From contig NZ_NIWU01000005.1 of NCBI RefSeq assembly GCF_002236105.1, positions 392,847-456,846 on the forward strand: a stretch of DNA of 64,000 nt, read 5' to 3'. This document shows, in pieces, positions 8,420-17,444 of the stretch. The DNA comes from Pseudomonas umsongensis. GTDB lineage: Bacteria; Pseudomonadota; Gammaproteobacteria; Pseudomonadales; Pseudomonadaceae. The first letter of the stretch is position 1. Every line of letters starts with the position of its first letter. The notes under the pieces were generated by a model that was not told the DNA's origin, made no database searches, and was given only the letters and a program-made list of their open reading frames with translations. The position numbers and the translations under genes are program-made.

Positions 8420-10543
8420 GTGTCCCTGGGTTCGACTTCACCCCATTCGCCGTTGGTCCTGGCGCTGGTGTTCAGCTCGCCGGCGATGGCCGACGACTTG
8501 TTTCTCGACAGCGAACCGTTGCCGCAAGTACTCACGGCCACGCGCCTGAAACAATCGCCGGCTGCCGTGCCGGGGAGCATGACGGTGCTCGACACCGCGC
8601 TGATCAATGCCAGCGGCGCGCGCGACATCAGTGAAGTGCTACGCCTGGTACCCGGCATGATGGTCGGCAATATCAGCGGTAATCAGGCCACGGTGAATTA
8701 CCACGGCACCAGCGCCACCGAAGCACGGCGCCTGCAAGTGTTGATCGACGGTCGCTCGGTGTACCGCGCGGGTCTGGCCACGGTGGACTGGAGCGACATT
8801 CCGGTGGCCATGGAGGACATCGAGCGTATCGAGGTTTTCCGCGGCCCGAACACCGTCAGCTATGGCGCCAATGCGCTGATGGCGGTGGTCAACATCATCA
8901 CGCGCAATCCGGCCGACAGCCACGGTACGCGCCTGAAAGTCACCCGCGGCCAGCGTGGCATCGACGACTTTTATGCCAGCCAGGGCGTGGGTTGGGAGGA
9001 CGGCGATTTACGCCTGTCGCTGTCTGGCCAGCAAGACGATGGCTTTGATACCGACCGTTGGGGCGGCGACTACCATGACGGTCGACGTTTGAAGCGCTTC
9101 AACCTTGCCGTTAGTCAAGCGCTCGACGAACGGCAAAGTATCGAATGGCAGGTGAATGCCAAGGACGGCACCAACCAACGCCCCTATACCTACCGCCCGG
9201 TGTTTTCAGGGATTACCCGCGCTGGGGACAATTCCGACGTCAGCGCCAAGGACTACGCCGGCTCGCTGCGCTGGAATCTCGACCTGAACACCGAGCACAG
9301 CCTTTACATCCAGGGTTCGGCCCAGCACTGGGACCGTCAGCAAACCTGGCGCGCCTGCGATGCCGAAGTATCGTTCAGCCCCGAACTCAGCGAGCTTTGG
9401 CAACTCAACCCGAACTACACGGAACGCCTGGCGCGCAACATCGAGAGCTTTCTGGTCTCCGGAGCCCCTGACGCCGATCCGACCCAACGCGCATTGGCCA
9501 ATCAAGTCCTCGACCAGTGGCGCAACGGCGCCCGGCGAACGGTCTGCGGCGATATCGATCAAAGCACTCGGGAATCGCGCTATGACCTTGAATTGCAGGA
9601 TACCCTGAGCCTGTCCGATAACCTGCGGCTGGTCAGCGGATTGAACTATCGTTACGACCGGGCAGATTCCGAGACCTACTTCAATGGCACTCTCGATGAC
9701 ACCACCTGGCGGGCGTTCGGCCAGCTTGAATGGCGCGCCAGCGAACACTGGCTCCTGCAGGGCGGTGCCATGTTCGAAGACACGCAGTTGATCGGCAGCT
9801 CACTGAGCCCACGGATGGCGGTCAACTACCTGATCAATCCGCGCCAGGGCCTGCGTGCGGTGTACTCGCAAGCCGTCCGCTCGCCGGACATGTTCGAGAA
9901 CAACGTCAACTGGAGCTACCAGGTCACCCACCTGCAACCCGGCGCCTATGGCCAGTCAAGTGCCCGCTATTTCGTCAAGACCCGCGGCCCCGGCGACCTC
10001 GACCAGGAACACATGCGTTCCCGGGAACTGGGCTATAACGGTTACTTCGCCGAATCGGGCCTGGCCGTCGATGTAAAGCTGTTCTACGACGAGATCACCG
10101 GGATGATCAGTGAGCCGTTGCGCAATAACCAGTACATCGCCAGCAATGCCAACTCCGCGCGCTACACCGGAGCGGAAACCCAACTCGACTGGAAAATCAG
10201 CAGCGCCGACCGCTTGCGCCTGACCTATGCCTACGTCGACGCTGACGCGAGCAACCTGCTAGATGCACAACAGACTGCAGGCAACAGTGGTTCTGCCGCC
10301 TGGTTGCGCGACTGGGGCCATGGCTGGAACAGCGCGCTCTTCTATTATGCTGACGACGCGCTCAACGGCTACCGCTTCGAACGCCTCGACACGCGCATCG
10401 CCAGGCGCATCCGCCTGGGCAAGACTCATCTGGAACTGGCCGGTGTGCTGCAGCAGCGCCTCGACAACCAGCCTACTTCCTTTGTCGACAACAACTATGA
10501 CGAGCGTCGCTTGATGTATTTCAGCGCGCAGCTGGCGTTTTAA
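8420..10543 (+). CDS. TonB-dependent outer-membrane receptor
   Basis: A 707-residue receptor. A signal peptide ends at about SSPAMA-DD. A TonB-box-like QVLTATR (compare BtuB VVTANR) is near residue 38. A plug domain follows (RDISEVLRLVPGMMVGNISG, IERIEVFRGPNTVSYGANAL), then a 22-strand-type barrel ending in ...LMYFSAQLAF with terminal Phe. The best start is GTG at 8420 with AAGGA eight bases upstream. The next gene begins one base after its stop, so receptor, binding protein and kinase form one operon. By plug and TonB box it is closest to the cobalamin/siderophore class, but no ligand can be assigned. It carries only two visible barrel cysteines (WRACDAE, RTVCGD). Confidence 0.92.
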   Translation: MSLGSTSPHSPLVLALVFSSPAMADDLFLDSEPLPQVLTATRLKQSPAAVPGSMTVLDTALINASGARDISEVLRLVPGMMVGNISGNQATVNYHGTSATEARRLQVLIDGRSVYRAGLATVDWSDIPVAMEDIERIEVFRGPNTVSYGANALMAVVNIITRNPADSHGTRLKVTRGQRGIDDFYASQGVGWEDGDLRLSLSGQQDDGFDTDRWGGDYHDGRRLKRFNLAVSQALDERQSIEWQVNAKDGTNQRPYTYRPVFSGITRAGDNSDVSAKDYAGSLRWNLDLNTEHSLYIQGSAQHWDRQQTWRACDAEVSFSPELSELWQLNPNYTERLARNIESFLVSGAPDADPTQRALANQVLDQWRNGARRTVCGDIDQSTRESRYDLELQDTLSLSDNLRLVSGLNYRYDRADSETYFNGTLDDTTWRAFGQLEWRASEHWLLQGGAMFEDTQLIGSSLSPRMAVNYLINPRQGLRAVYSQAVRSPDMFENNVNWSYQVTHLQPGAYGQSSARYFVKTRGPGDLDQEHMRSRELGYNGYFAESGLAVDVKLFYDEITGMISEPLRNNQYIASNANSARYTGAETQLDWKISSADRLRLTYAYVDADASNLLDAQQTAGNSGSAAWLRDWGHGWNSALFYYADDALNGYRFERLDTRIARRIRLGKTHLELAGVLQQRLDNQPTSFVDNNYDERRLMYFSAQLAF

Positions 10544-10544
10544 G

Positions 10545-11477
10545 ATGCCGCATCGCCCGCCACGCAAGCCGTCAATCCTTGGCCATCTGTTGGCCATGGC
10601 TTGCCTGGTATTCGGTGGCTGGCTACACAGCCATTCGGCCAGCGCCGCGGACATTCTCCTGACCGGTGTCGACGATAGCCCCGGCGTGCAATCCTTCGTC
10701 CAGGCCCTGGTGCAATTGCGACCGGCCGACAACGTGCACTTCCAGCCATTGGCCAGCCTGCCGCCACCGGGCAAGCTGGCGGCGGACACCCGCTTGATCC
10801 TGCTCGATCTGCCCAGTCTCGACTGGCGCCTGCAGGACCCTCGCGGCCCGGCGACACTGGTGCTGCGCATCAGCCGCCTGCAGGCGCGACAACACCTTGG
10901 GCACGCCCTGCCCCCGCACCTCAGCCTGCTCTGGAGCGATCCGCCACTGGACCGGCAATTGCGCCTCACCCGTGTCCTGCTGCCCGAGGCCAAGCGGGTT
11001 GGCGTCCTGTACGACAGCCATAGCGAGTTCCTGTTGCGGGAACTGCGCCAGGCCGCCTATCCCCTGGGTCTTGAAGTGGTCACCGAACGTTGGGAAAACA
11101 CCCAGGACAGTCGTCCCTTGCAGGCTTTGCTGGACAACAGCGATGTAGTACTGGGCCTCGACGACCCCGATCTGTACAACCCGAAAACCGCGAAAAACCT
11201 GTTGCTCAGCAGCTATGCGCGGCAGCTGGCCTTGATCGGTCCCAATGCAGGGTTCGTCAAGGCCGGGAGCCTGGCCAGTACCTACAGCGATCAAAGCGAC
11301 TGGCTGGCGATTCTCGATGAGCTGCTCGACCTGCCACCCGCCACGTGGCCACGCACGCAATATCCACACCGCTTCAAAGTCTCCAGCAATCGGCAGGTGT
11401 CTCGTTCCCTGGGGCTTGAACAGGTAAATGAAGTGGCTGTCGCAACGCTGTTGGCAGAAGGAGAACGCCAGCCATGA
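10545..11477 (+). CDS. Periplasmic binding protein, ABC_sub_bind-like, without transporter
   Basis: A 310-residue protein with a signal peptide (hydrophobic LGHLLAMACLVFGGWL, cleavage near ASA-ADILL). The mature part resembles the ABC transporter substrate-binding family of COG2984/TrpX: a RVGVLYDSHSEFLLRELRQA first-lobe motif and GLDDPDLYNPKTAKNLLLSS in the second lobe. No ABC permease or ATPase gene is near. The gene starts one base after the receptor stop and its stop overlaps the kinase start (ATGA). This suggests it binds a ligand and presents it to the kinase. That role is inference. Confidence 0.8.
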   Translation: MPHRPPRKPSILGHLLAMACLVFGGWLHSHSASAADILLTGVDDSPGVQSFVQALVQLRPADNVHFQPLASLPPPGKLAADTRLILLDLPSLDWRLQDPRGPATLVLRISRLQARQHLGHALPPHLSLLWSDPPLDRQLRLTRVLLPEAKRVGVLYDSHSEFLLRELRQAAYPLGLEVVTERWENTQDSRPLQALLDNSDVVLGLDDPDLYNPKTAKNLLLSSYARQLALIGPNAGFVKAGSLASTYSDQSDWLAILDELLDLPPATWPRTQYPHRFKVSSNRQVSRSLGLEQVNEVAVATLLAEGERQP

Positions 11478-13375
11478 CCTTCCGTCGCCGCTGGGACATC
11501 AGTACCCGTACCCAGATCATCAGCCTCGGCCCTGCCCTGCTGCTGACGTTACTGTTGATCAGTTTCTTCACTTTCGTGCGGATCCAGGACCTGCGCCAGG
11601 AGCTCAACCACACCGGCCAGTTGATTGCCAACCAACTGGCGCCGGCCACCGAATACGGGGTGATTTCGGGCAATAACGAGGTGCTCGAAAGCCTGCTCAA
11701 GGCCACGCTGGCAACGCCCAACGTACGGTTCCTGGAGGTGCAGGACAGCGCCAACCGGATTCTGGTGTATGTCGAGCAACCTTCGGCAAGCTACCAAAAG
11801 CCGCACCAGATTGAAGTCTTCCAGGCCCCCGTGCGCCTGCAACGGATCGCGCTGCACAATGATTTTTTCCAGGACGGCAGCGTGCCCCCCACGGCGCCCG
11901 CCGAGGATTACCTGGGTCGGGTGATCGTTGGCCTGTCCAATGATGCGTTCAGCCAGCGCCAACAGGAAATCCTGCTCAAGGCCGGCATTCTGGCGCTGTT
12001 CGCCCTGCTGTTTACCTTCATGGTCGCCCGGCGCCTGGCCGCGAGCCTGTCGCAACCGATCCGCGATATCGGCAATGCGGTCAAGGCGATCCAGGCCGGC
12101 GACTACAAGACGCCCCTGCCCATCGTTGACGACACCGAACTCGGCGCCCTGTCCCAACACATCAACAACCTCGCCAAGGGGCTCGAGCAGGCCAGCCACG
12201 AACAGCACCAGGCCATGGCGCAGTTGATCCAGACCCGCGAGGAAGCGGAAAAGGCCAATAACGCCAAGTCCGACTTCCTCGCCATGATGAGCCACGAACT
12301 GCGCACGCCGATGAATGGCGTGCTTGGCATGCTGCAATTGCTGGAAACCACCCAGATGACCGAAGAACAACTCGAATACGCGGCTCTGGCTTCGGAATCC
12401 ACCGAGCACCTGCTCAAAGTCATCAATGACATTCTGGATTTTTCGCGTATCGAACGCTCAGAACTGGAGTTGGAGCATATCCCCTTCAATCTCGCGGACC
12501 TGATCTGCAGTTGCGCCCAGTCGTTCCAGCACAGTGCCGTCCAACGCGGGCTGGATCTACAGTTGCAGATCCCACAAGACATGCGCGCGCTGCAGGTTCA
12601 GGGTGACCCGACGCGCATCCGGCAAATACTGGTCAATCTGGTCGGCAATGCCCTGAAGTTTACTGAGCAGGGACGCGTGCGCATCGAATCGCAGTGGCAG
12701 TCCCTGGATCACGAACTGCTGTGGTTCACCTGCACGGTGCGCGACAGTGGGATTGGCATTCCCCCCGAAAGCCTGGAATTGATGTTCGACGCGTTTCAGC
12801 AGGCCGACAGCTCCATATCAAGACGCTATGGTGGGACCGGCCTGGGCCTGCCGATTGCACGCACACTCGCCGAACGCATGGGTGGCACCTTGCGCGCCCA
12901 GAGCGAGGAAGGCCGTGGCTCGGTCTTTACCCTCGAGATTCCGCTGGCGTTGTATCAGCAGGCCTTACCGGCTCGGTTACCGCGCGTACCGACCCACAAG
13001 GGGGATGGCGAAGGGCGCAATGTGCTCTTGGTCGAAGACAATCCGGTCAACCAGACAGTGATCGAAGCCATGCTGCGCAGCCTGGGCTTTACTGTCAGCG
13101 TTGCCGCCGATGGCGCACAGGCGGTACGCAGTGCCGAGAGCCTGATTTTCGAGGCGATACTGATGGACTGCCGACTGCCGGTCATCGACGGTTATGAAGC
13201 CACCCGGCAGATTCGTGAACTGCCCGGCTGTACCGACTTGCCGATCATTGCCCTGACCGCCAACGCCTTGCAGGGGGATCGCGAAGCTTGTTTGTCGGCG
13301 GGAATGAACGATTACCTGGCCAAGCCCTTCAAACGCACTGATCTTCAGCAAATTCTGCAGCGATGGGTGCAGTAG
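11474..13375 (+). CDS. GacS-like hybrid sensor kinase (PA1611 position)
   Basis: A 633-residue inner-membrane hybrid kinase. Order: transmembrane helix (about 16-38), periplasmic domain (about 39-170), second helix (about 172-190), HAMP, HisKA with H274 in SDFLAMMSHELRTPMNG, HATPase_c (LVNLVGNALKFTEQG; DSGIGIP; GGTGLGLPIA), and one receiver with D565 in AILMDCRLPVIDG. There is no Hpt and no DNA-binding domain, so phosphate must pass to an external Hpt. In PAO1 the gene next to fabA is PA1611, an orphan hybrid kinase reported to bind RetS and to feed HptB. The input domain resembles that of GacS at 25730. It is translationally coupled to the binding protein. Confidence 0.92.
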   Translation: MTFRRRWDISTRTQIISLGPALLLTLLLISFFTFVRIQDLRQELNHTGQLIANQLAPATEYGVISGNNEVLESLLKATLATPNVRFLEVQDSANRILVYVEQPSASYQKPHQIEVFQAPVRLQRIALHNDFFQDGSVPPTAPAEDYLGRVIVGLSNDAFSQRQQEILLKAGILALFALLFTFMVARRLAASLSQPIRDIGNAVKAIQAGDYKTPLPIVDDTELGALSQHINNLAKGLEQASHEQHQAMAQLIQTREEAEKANNAKSDFLAMMSHELRTPMNGVLGMLQLLETTQMTEEQLEYAALASESTEHLLKVINDILDFSRIERSELELEHIPFNLADLICSCAQSFQHSAVQRGLDLQLQIPQDMRALQVQGDPTRIRQILVNLVGNALKFTEQGRVRIESQWQSLDHELLWFTCTVRDSGIGIPPESLELMFDAFQQADSSISRRYGGTGLGLPIARTLAERMGGTLRAQSEEGRGSVFTLEIPLALYQQALPARLPRVPTHKGDGEGRNVLLVEDNPVNQTVIEAMLRSLGFTVSVAADGAQAVRSAESLIFEAILMDCRLPVIDGYEATRQIRELPGCTDLPIIALTANALQGDREACLSAGMNDYLAKPFKRTDLQQILQRWVQ

Positions 13376-13473
13376 TACAGGCCTTTCGAGCATCTGTGAC
13401 TGGCGTGAAAGGCGAAAGTGCGGCAGTCTTAGGCACCCGAACAAGCTCGAAAAGGGGCTTGATTAAAAATTTC

Positions 13474-13491
13474 AGTGCACAAGTGTACATT
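13474..13491. promoter_or_regulatory. FabR/DesT-like operator before fabA
   Basis: An 18-base imperfect dyad, AGTGCACAAGTGTACATT, ends 131 bases before the fabA start. It resembles the remembered E. coli FabR/pseudomonad DesT operator layout (AGnGnACA-n-GTGTnnnnT) that controls unsaturated fatty-acid genes. No promoter hexamers were assigned with confidence. Confidence 0.45.
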
Positions 13492-13622
13492 CATGTCCTT
13501 GGTGCTGTGACTTTCACTACAACGCAATAGTCTATGAGTAGGCTGCCGGTTCGAGGCATGAACGCTTCGATCGGCCGGGATGATTTGCCCCACCTGCCGC
13601 ATGGGACTATTGAGGAGCTCGC

Positions 13623-14138
13623 ATGACCAAACAAAACGCCTTTACCCGGGAAGACCTGCTGCGCTGCAGTCGCGGTGAGCTGTTCGGCCCAGGTAACGCG
13701 CAACTGCCCGCCCCGAACATGCTGATGGTCGATCGCATCACCCTGATCAGCGAAGAGGGTGGCAAGTACGGCAAAGGTGAATTGGTCGCCGAGCTGGATA
13801 TCACTCCGGACCTGTGGTTCTTCGCCTGCCACTTCGAAGGTGATCCGGTGATGCCGGGCTGCCTGGGCCTCGACGCCATGTGGCAATTGGTCGGTTTCTT
13901 CCTGGGCTGGCAAGGCCTGCCGGGCCGTGGCCGTGCGCTGGGTTCGGGCGAAGTGAAATTCTTCGGCCAGGTCCTGCCGACCGCCAAGAAAGTCACCTAT
14001 AACATTCATATCAAGCGCGTCCTCAAGGGCAAGCTGAACCTGGCCATCGCCGACGGTTCGGTGACTGTCGACGGTCGCGAAATCTACACCGCCGAAGGCC
14101 TCCGGGTCGGCGTTTTCACCTCCACTGACAACTTCTAA
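13623..14138 (+). CDS. fabA: 3-hydroxydecanoyl-ACP dehydratase/isomerase FabA
   Basis: A 171-residue bifunctional enzyme of type II fatty-acid synthesis. It dehydrates 3-hydroxydecanoyl-ACP and isomerises trans-2 to cis-3-decenoyl-ACP, starting the unsaturated branch. Active-site H70 (FFACHFEGDPVMPG) and D84 (CLGLDAMW) match E. coli FabA numbering. Full length. It is followed eleven bases later by fabB, the usual operon. A ribosome site (GAGG/GAGCTCGC) precedes the ATG. Confidence 0.98.
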   Translation: MTKQNAFTREDLLRCSRGELFGPGNAQLPAPNMLMVDRITLISEEGGKYGKGELVAELDITPDLWFFACHFEGDPVMPGCLGLDAMWQLVGFFLGWQGLPGRGRALGSGEVKFFGQVLPTAKKVTYNIHIKRVLKGKLNLAIADGSVTVDGREIYTAEGLRVGVFTSTDNF

Positions 14139-14149
14139 GGGTTATCCGC

Positions 14150-15370
14150 ATGCGCCGCGTCGTTATCACTGGTCTGGGCATTGTTTCGTGCCTGGGCAAT
14201 GACAAAGAGACCGTCTCCGCTAACCTGCGTGCAAGCCGCCCTGGCATCCGGTTCAACCCGGAATATGCCGAAATGGGTCTGCGTAGCCAGGTTTCCGGCT
14301 CCATTGACCTCAACCTTGAAGAACTGATCGATCGCAAGATCTATCGCTTCGTCGGCCACGCGGCGGCATACGCCTACCTGGCCATGAAAGACGCCATTGC
14401 TGACTCCGGCCTGACCGAAGAGCAAGTGTCCAACCCGCGCACCGGCCTGATTGCCGGTTCCGGTGGCGCATCGACACTGAACCAGATGGAAGCGCTGGAC
14501 ATCCTGCGCGAGAAAGGCGTAAAGCGCGTTGGCCCATATCGCGTCACGCGGACCATGAGCAGCACCGTTTCCGCCTGTCTGGCCACTCCGTTCAAGATCA
14601 AGGGCCTGAACTACTCCATCGCTTCTGCCTGCGCCACCAGTGCTCACTGCATCGGTACCGCCATGGAACAGATCCAGATGGGCAAGCAGGACATCGTTTT
14701 CGCCGGCGGCGGTGAAGAAGAACACTGGAGCCAGTCGTTCCTGTTCGACGCCATGGGCGCATTGTCCAGCAAGCGCAACGACACTCCGGAAAAAGCTTCC
14801 CGCGCCTACGACGCAGACCGTGACGGCTTCGTCATTGCAGGCGGTGGCGGCATGGTCGTGGTGGAAGAGCTGGAACACGCTCTGGCCCGCGGCGCGAAAA
14901 TCTACGCGGAAATCGTTGGCTACGGCGCGACCTCCGACGGCTACGACATGGTCGCCCCAAGCGGCGAAGGCGCGATCCGCTGCATGCAGCAGGCGCTGTC
15001 CACCGTCGACACCCCGATCGACTACCTGAATACCCACGGCACTTCGACTCCGGTCGGCGACGTCGCGGAAATGAAAGGCGTGCGTGAAGTGTTCGGCGAC
15101 AAGGCTCCGGCCATCAGCTCCACCAAGAGCCTGTCGGGTCACTCCCTGGGTGCCGCCGGCGTTCACGAAGCGATCTACTGCATGCTGATGATGGAAGGAA
15201 ACTTCATTGCCGGTTCCGCCAACATCGACGAGCTGGACCCTGAAGTGGCGGACCTGCCGGTACTGACCAAGACCCGCGAAAACGCCACCATCAACACCGT
15301 GATGAGCAACAGCTTCGGTTTCGGTGGCACCAACGCCACGCTGGTACTGAAGCGCTGGGAAGGCAAGTAA
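14150..15370 (+). CDS. fabB: 3-oxoacyl-ACP synthase I FabB
   Basis: A 406-residue condensing enzyme that elongates the cis-3-decenoyl-ACP made by FabA. The nucleophile is C161 in NYSIASACATSAHC. The two catalytic histidines lie in YLNTHGTSTPVGD and SLSGHSLGAAG. Length is standard. It is the second gene of the fabAB operon and is followed by a clear terminator at 15398. Confidence 0.98.
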   Translation: MRRVVITGLGIVSCLGNDKETVSANLRASRPGIRFNPEYAEMGLRSQVSGSIDLNLEELIDRKIYRFVGHAAAYAYLAMKDAIADSGLTEEQVSNPRTGLIAGSGGASTLNQMEALDILREKGVKRVGPYRVTRTMSSTVSACLATPFKIKGLNYSIASACATSAHCIGTAMEQIQMGKQDIVFAGGGEEEHWSQSFLFDAMGALSSKRNDTPEKASRAYDADRDGFVIAGGGGMVVVEELEHALARGAKIYAEIVGYGATSDGYDMVAPSGEGAIRCMQQALSTVDTPIDYLNTHGTSTPVGDVAEMKGVREVFGDKAPAISSTKSLSGHSLGAAGVHEAIYCMLMMEGNFIAGSANIDELDPEVADLPVLTKTRENATINTVMSNSFGFGGTNATLVLKRWEGK

Positions 15371-15397
15371 TTTCCCGCTGCTGAGCCGCACATGAAA

Positions 15398-15427
15398 ACG
15401 CCCCGACTGGTTCGGGGCGTTTTTTTG
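15398..15427 (+). terminator. Rho-independent terminator of fabAB
   Basis: Stem ACGCCCCGA / TCGGGGCGT around a CTGGT-type loop, followed by TTTTTTT, 28 bases after the fabB stop. Confidence 0.92.
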
Positions 15428-15445
15428 CCTTCAAAAACGCAAAAC

Positions 15446-15540
15446 CCTGTGGGAGCGAGCCTGCTCGCGAAGGCGGCCTGACAGTCGATAAAGATGTTGA
15501 ATGTGATGCCGTCTTCGCGAGCAGGCGCGCTCCCACAAGG
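15446..15540. repeat. Inverted REP pair
   Basis: Left copy TGTGGGAGCGAGCCTGCTCG and right copy (reverse) GTCTTCGCGAGCAGGCGCGC...CCCACA, about 45 bases apart. This is the pseudomonad REPIN layout. Confidence 0.88.
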
Positions 15541-15759
15541 TCGGCCTTTAGGCCGCGAATCTTCCTCGTGAACATGAAGCTTTTGTCATGGAACTCAACA
15601 GCCTGCGACTGAATGTCGCGGATTACGCGGGCTGCAGGACTGTTTCCAATTCTGCAACAAACTCTTTCCAGACTCAGTCGTTTACTTAGCTAGCTACCAA
15701 ACTCTATAACAGAGTCCTGCACATGCCTTGCTGCAGATAATAGAAATTGGAGCTAGCAG

Positions 15760-15948
15760 ATGACTGTAAAAGTAACTGAACGCGACGATTCACGCATGTC
15801 ACACGAAGGCGTAGCCGCCGGTGTCCGCATCTGGGATGTGTACCAACAGGACCTGCTGGTCGGGATGTTCCATAGCGAGACTGACGCCCACAACTACAAG
15901 GCCGAACTGGAAACTCTGGAGCAGCAACGAGCGCTACGCTCCGCTTGA
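15760..15948 (+). CDS. Small conserved-type hypothetical protein, 62 aa
   Basis: A 62-residue soluble protein with no membrane segment. Layout: a polar start (MTVKVTERDDSRMSHEG), a compact strand-like core VRIWDVYQQDLLVGMFHSET, and a C-terminal helix DAHNYKAELETLEQQRALRS. It has GGAG eight bases before the ATG, normal codon use and a terminator shared with the DUF2058 gene, so it is probably expressed. I do not recognise a named family. The MFHSETDAHNYKAELE part looks like a small regulator or binding fold, but that is a guess. Confidence 0.7.
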   Translation: MTVKVTERDDSRMSHEGVAAGVRIWDVYQQDLLVGMFHSETDAHNYKAELETLEQQRALRSA

Positions 15949-15966
15949 GCAATGACCGCATTAAAA

Positions 15967-16001
15967 ACGACAAACCCCGCCATGAGCGGGGTTTGTCGTT
16001 A
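15967..16001. terminator. Bidirectional terminator
   Basis: Long stem AACGACAAACCCCGC / GCGGGGTTTGTCGTT with loop CATGA, placed between the converging 62-aa gene and the DUF2058 gene. It serves both strands. Confidence 0.88.
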
Positions 16002-16018
16002 TTGCAGCCGTTAACCGC

Positions 16019-16561
16019 TTACCACATCAGGTCATCCGGGATCTGATAGGCCGCGTACGGATCGTCCTCGGCGGCCACTTCTTCGGTCTGCACATTCAGT
16101 TGCACGATGCGCTGCGGATCGCGCTCCTGGATCTTCAGGGCAGCTTCACGGGGGATCACTTCATAACCGCCGGCGTGATGCACGATGGCCAGCGAACCGT
16201 TGCTGAGCTTGTTACGCATCAGCGTGTTGACCGAGAGGCGCTTGACCTTCTTGTCGTCGACGAAGTTGTAGTAGTCCTCGGTCGTCAATTTCGGTAGGCG
16301 CGTGGCTTCGATCAATTGCTTGATCTGCGCGACACGGGCCTTGGCCTCGGCTTTTTCCTGTTGCTGACGGTTGAGCTCCTGATCGCGCTTGACCTTCTCG
16401 GCCATGGCCTCCTGGGCTGCACGCTGCTGGGAATCATCAAGCTCGATCTGCCCCTTGTGGGCCAGGCGTTGCTGCTTCTGTTTGTCTTTGCTGACCTGCT
16501 TGGCCTGCTTCTGGTTGACCAGCCCTGCTTTGAGCAACTGGTCGCGAAGGGAAATGCTCAT
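16019..16561 (-). CDS. DUF2058 domain-containing protein (YaiL-like)
   Basis: A 180-residue soluble protein of the DUF2058/YaiL family. The N-terminal two thirds are a long charged helix rich in Lys, Gln and Glu (about residues 15-95), likely a coiled coil. A compact C-terminal domain follows: YYNFVDDKKVKRLSVN, then LAIVHHAGGYEVIP. Function unknown; its highly basic N-terminal part would suit nucleic-acid or ribosome contact, which is inference. It lies 28 bases downstream of mazG on the same strand. Confidence 0.88.
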   Translation of the reverse strand: MSISLRDQLLKAGLVNQKQAKQVSKDKQKQQRLAHKGQIELDDSQQRAAQEAMAEKVKRDQELNRQQQEKAEAKARVAQIKQLIEATRLPKLTTEDYYNFVDDKKVKRLSVNTLMRNKLSNGSLAIVHHAGGYEVIPREAALKIQERDPQRIVQLNVQTEEVAAEDDPYAAYQIPDDLMW

Positions 16562-16589
16562 GGTGCTTATTACTCACTTAGGCAACTGC

Positions 16590-17423
16590 TCAACCGCAGC
16601 TGGGCACATTCTTTTCCTGGCGTTTGGCTTCGCCCCACAGGGCGTCCAACTCTTCGAGGGTGCAATCTTCCATGGGACGATGGGTGTCGCGCAATGCCTG
16701 TTCGATAAAACGGAAGCGTCGTTCGAACTTGCTGTTGGCACCCCGCAGCGCAGTTTCCGGATCGACCTTGAGGTGACGCGCCAGATTAACCACGGAAAAT
16801 AGTAGATCGCCGACTTCATCGGCAATCGCCACCGAGTCGTTGTCGGCCATCGCTTCGAGTATTTCATCAAGTTCTTCGCGAACCTTGTCCAATACAGGCA
16901 AGGCGTCGGGCCAATCGAAGCCGACCTGCCCTGCGCGCTTTTGCAATTTTGCCGAACGGGACAGTGCCGGCAAGGCTGCCGGGACATCATCGAGCAAGGA
17001 CAGCTGTTGCGGTGCAGCGGACTTCTCCGCGCGCTCTTCGGCCTTGATCTCCTCCCAGCGCTGCTTGACCTGCTCTTCATTCAAGCGCGGTACATCCAGC
17101 GGCGCGTACAGATCACCGGTGGGAAATACATGCGGATGACGGCGGATCAGCTTGCGGGTGATGCTGTCGACCACGCCAGCGAATTCGAAACGCCCTTCTT
17201 CCCGCGCCAACTGGCTGTAGTAAACCACCTGGAACAGCAGGTCGCCCAACTCACCCTGCAGGTGATCGAAATCACCCCGCTCGATGGCATCGGCAACTTC
17301 ATAGGCTTCCTCGAGGGTGTGCGGGACGATGGTGGCGTAGGTTTGCTTGATGTCCCACGGACAGCCGTACTGCGGGTCGCGCAGGCGGTTCATCAGGTGC
17401 AATAAGTCTTCAAGGCTGTACAT
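16590..17423 (-). CDS. mazG: Nucleoside triphosphate pyrophosphohydrolase MazG
   Basis: A 277-residue tandem-domain MazG that hydrolyses NTPs and dNTPs to NMP and pyrophosphate. The first domain has the EExxE/ExxD-type metal motif LEEAYEVADAIERGD...ELGDLLFQVV at about residues 36-66. The second has ELDEILEAMAD...DEVGDLLFSVVNLARH at about residues 182-210. E. coli MazG also lies next to relA and lowers ppGpp effects during starvation, which fits its place beside relA here. Start at 17423 (MYSLEDLLHLM) fits the family; an extra Met lies one codon upstream. Confidence 0.96.
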   Translation of the reverse strand: MYSLEDLLHLMNRLRDPQYGCPWDIKQTYATIVPHTLEEAYEVADAIERGDFDHLQGELGDLLFQVVYYSQLAREEGRFEFAGVVDSITRKLIRRHPHVFPTGDLYAPLDVPRLNEEQVKQRWEEIKAEERAEKSAAPQQLSLLDDVPAALPALSRSAKLQKRAGQVGFDWPDALPVLDKVREELDEILEAMADNDSVAIADEVGDLLFSVVNLARHLKVDPETALRGANSKFERRFRFIEQALRDTHRPMEDCTLEELDALWGEAKRQEKNVPSCG

Positions 17424-17444
17424 CATTAATCCCATTCAAACGCA

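Larger units (their letters stand above)
15371..15759. other. Gene-free gap after fabB
   Basis: A 389-base gap holding the fabB terminator (15398-15427), an inverted REP pair (15446-15540) and about 220 bases of AT-richer leader before the 62-residue gene at 15760. No further coding sequence was found. A promoter for the small gene must lie in the last part, but no convincing -35/-10 pair was identified. Confidence 0.6.

Noticed and set aside
15446..15540. CRISPR-like repeats
   Set aside because: Repeats are inverted REP pairs, scattered and not direct with equal spacers; no cas genes.
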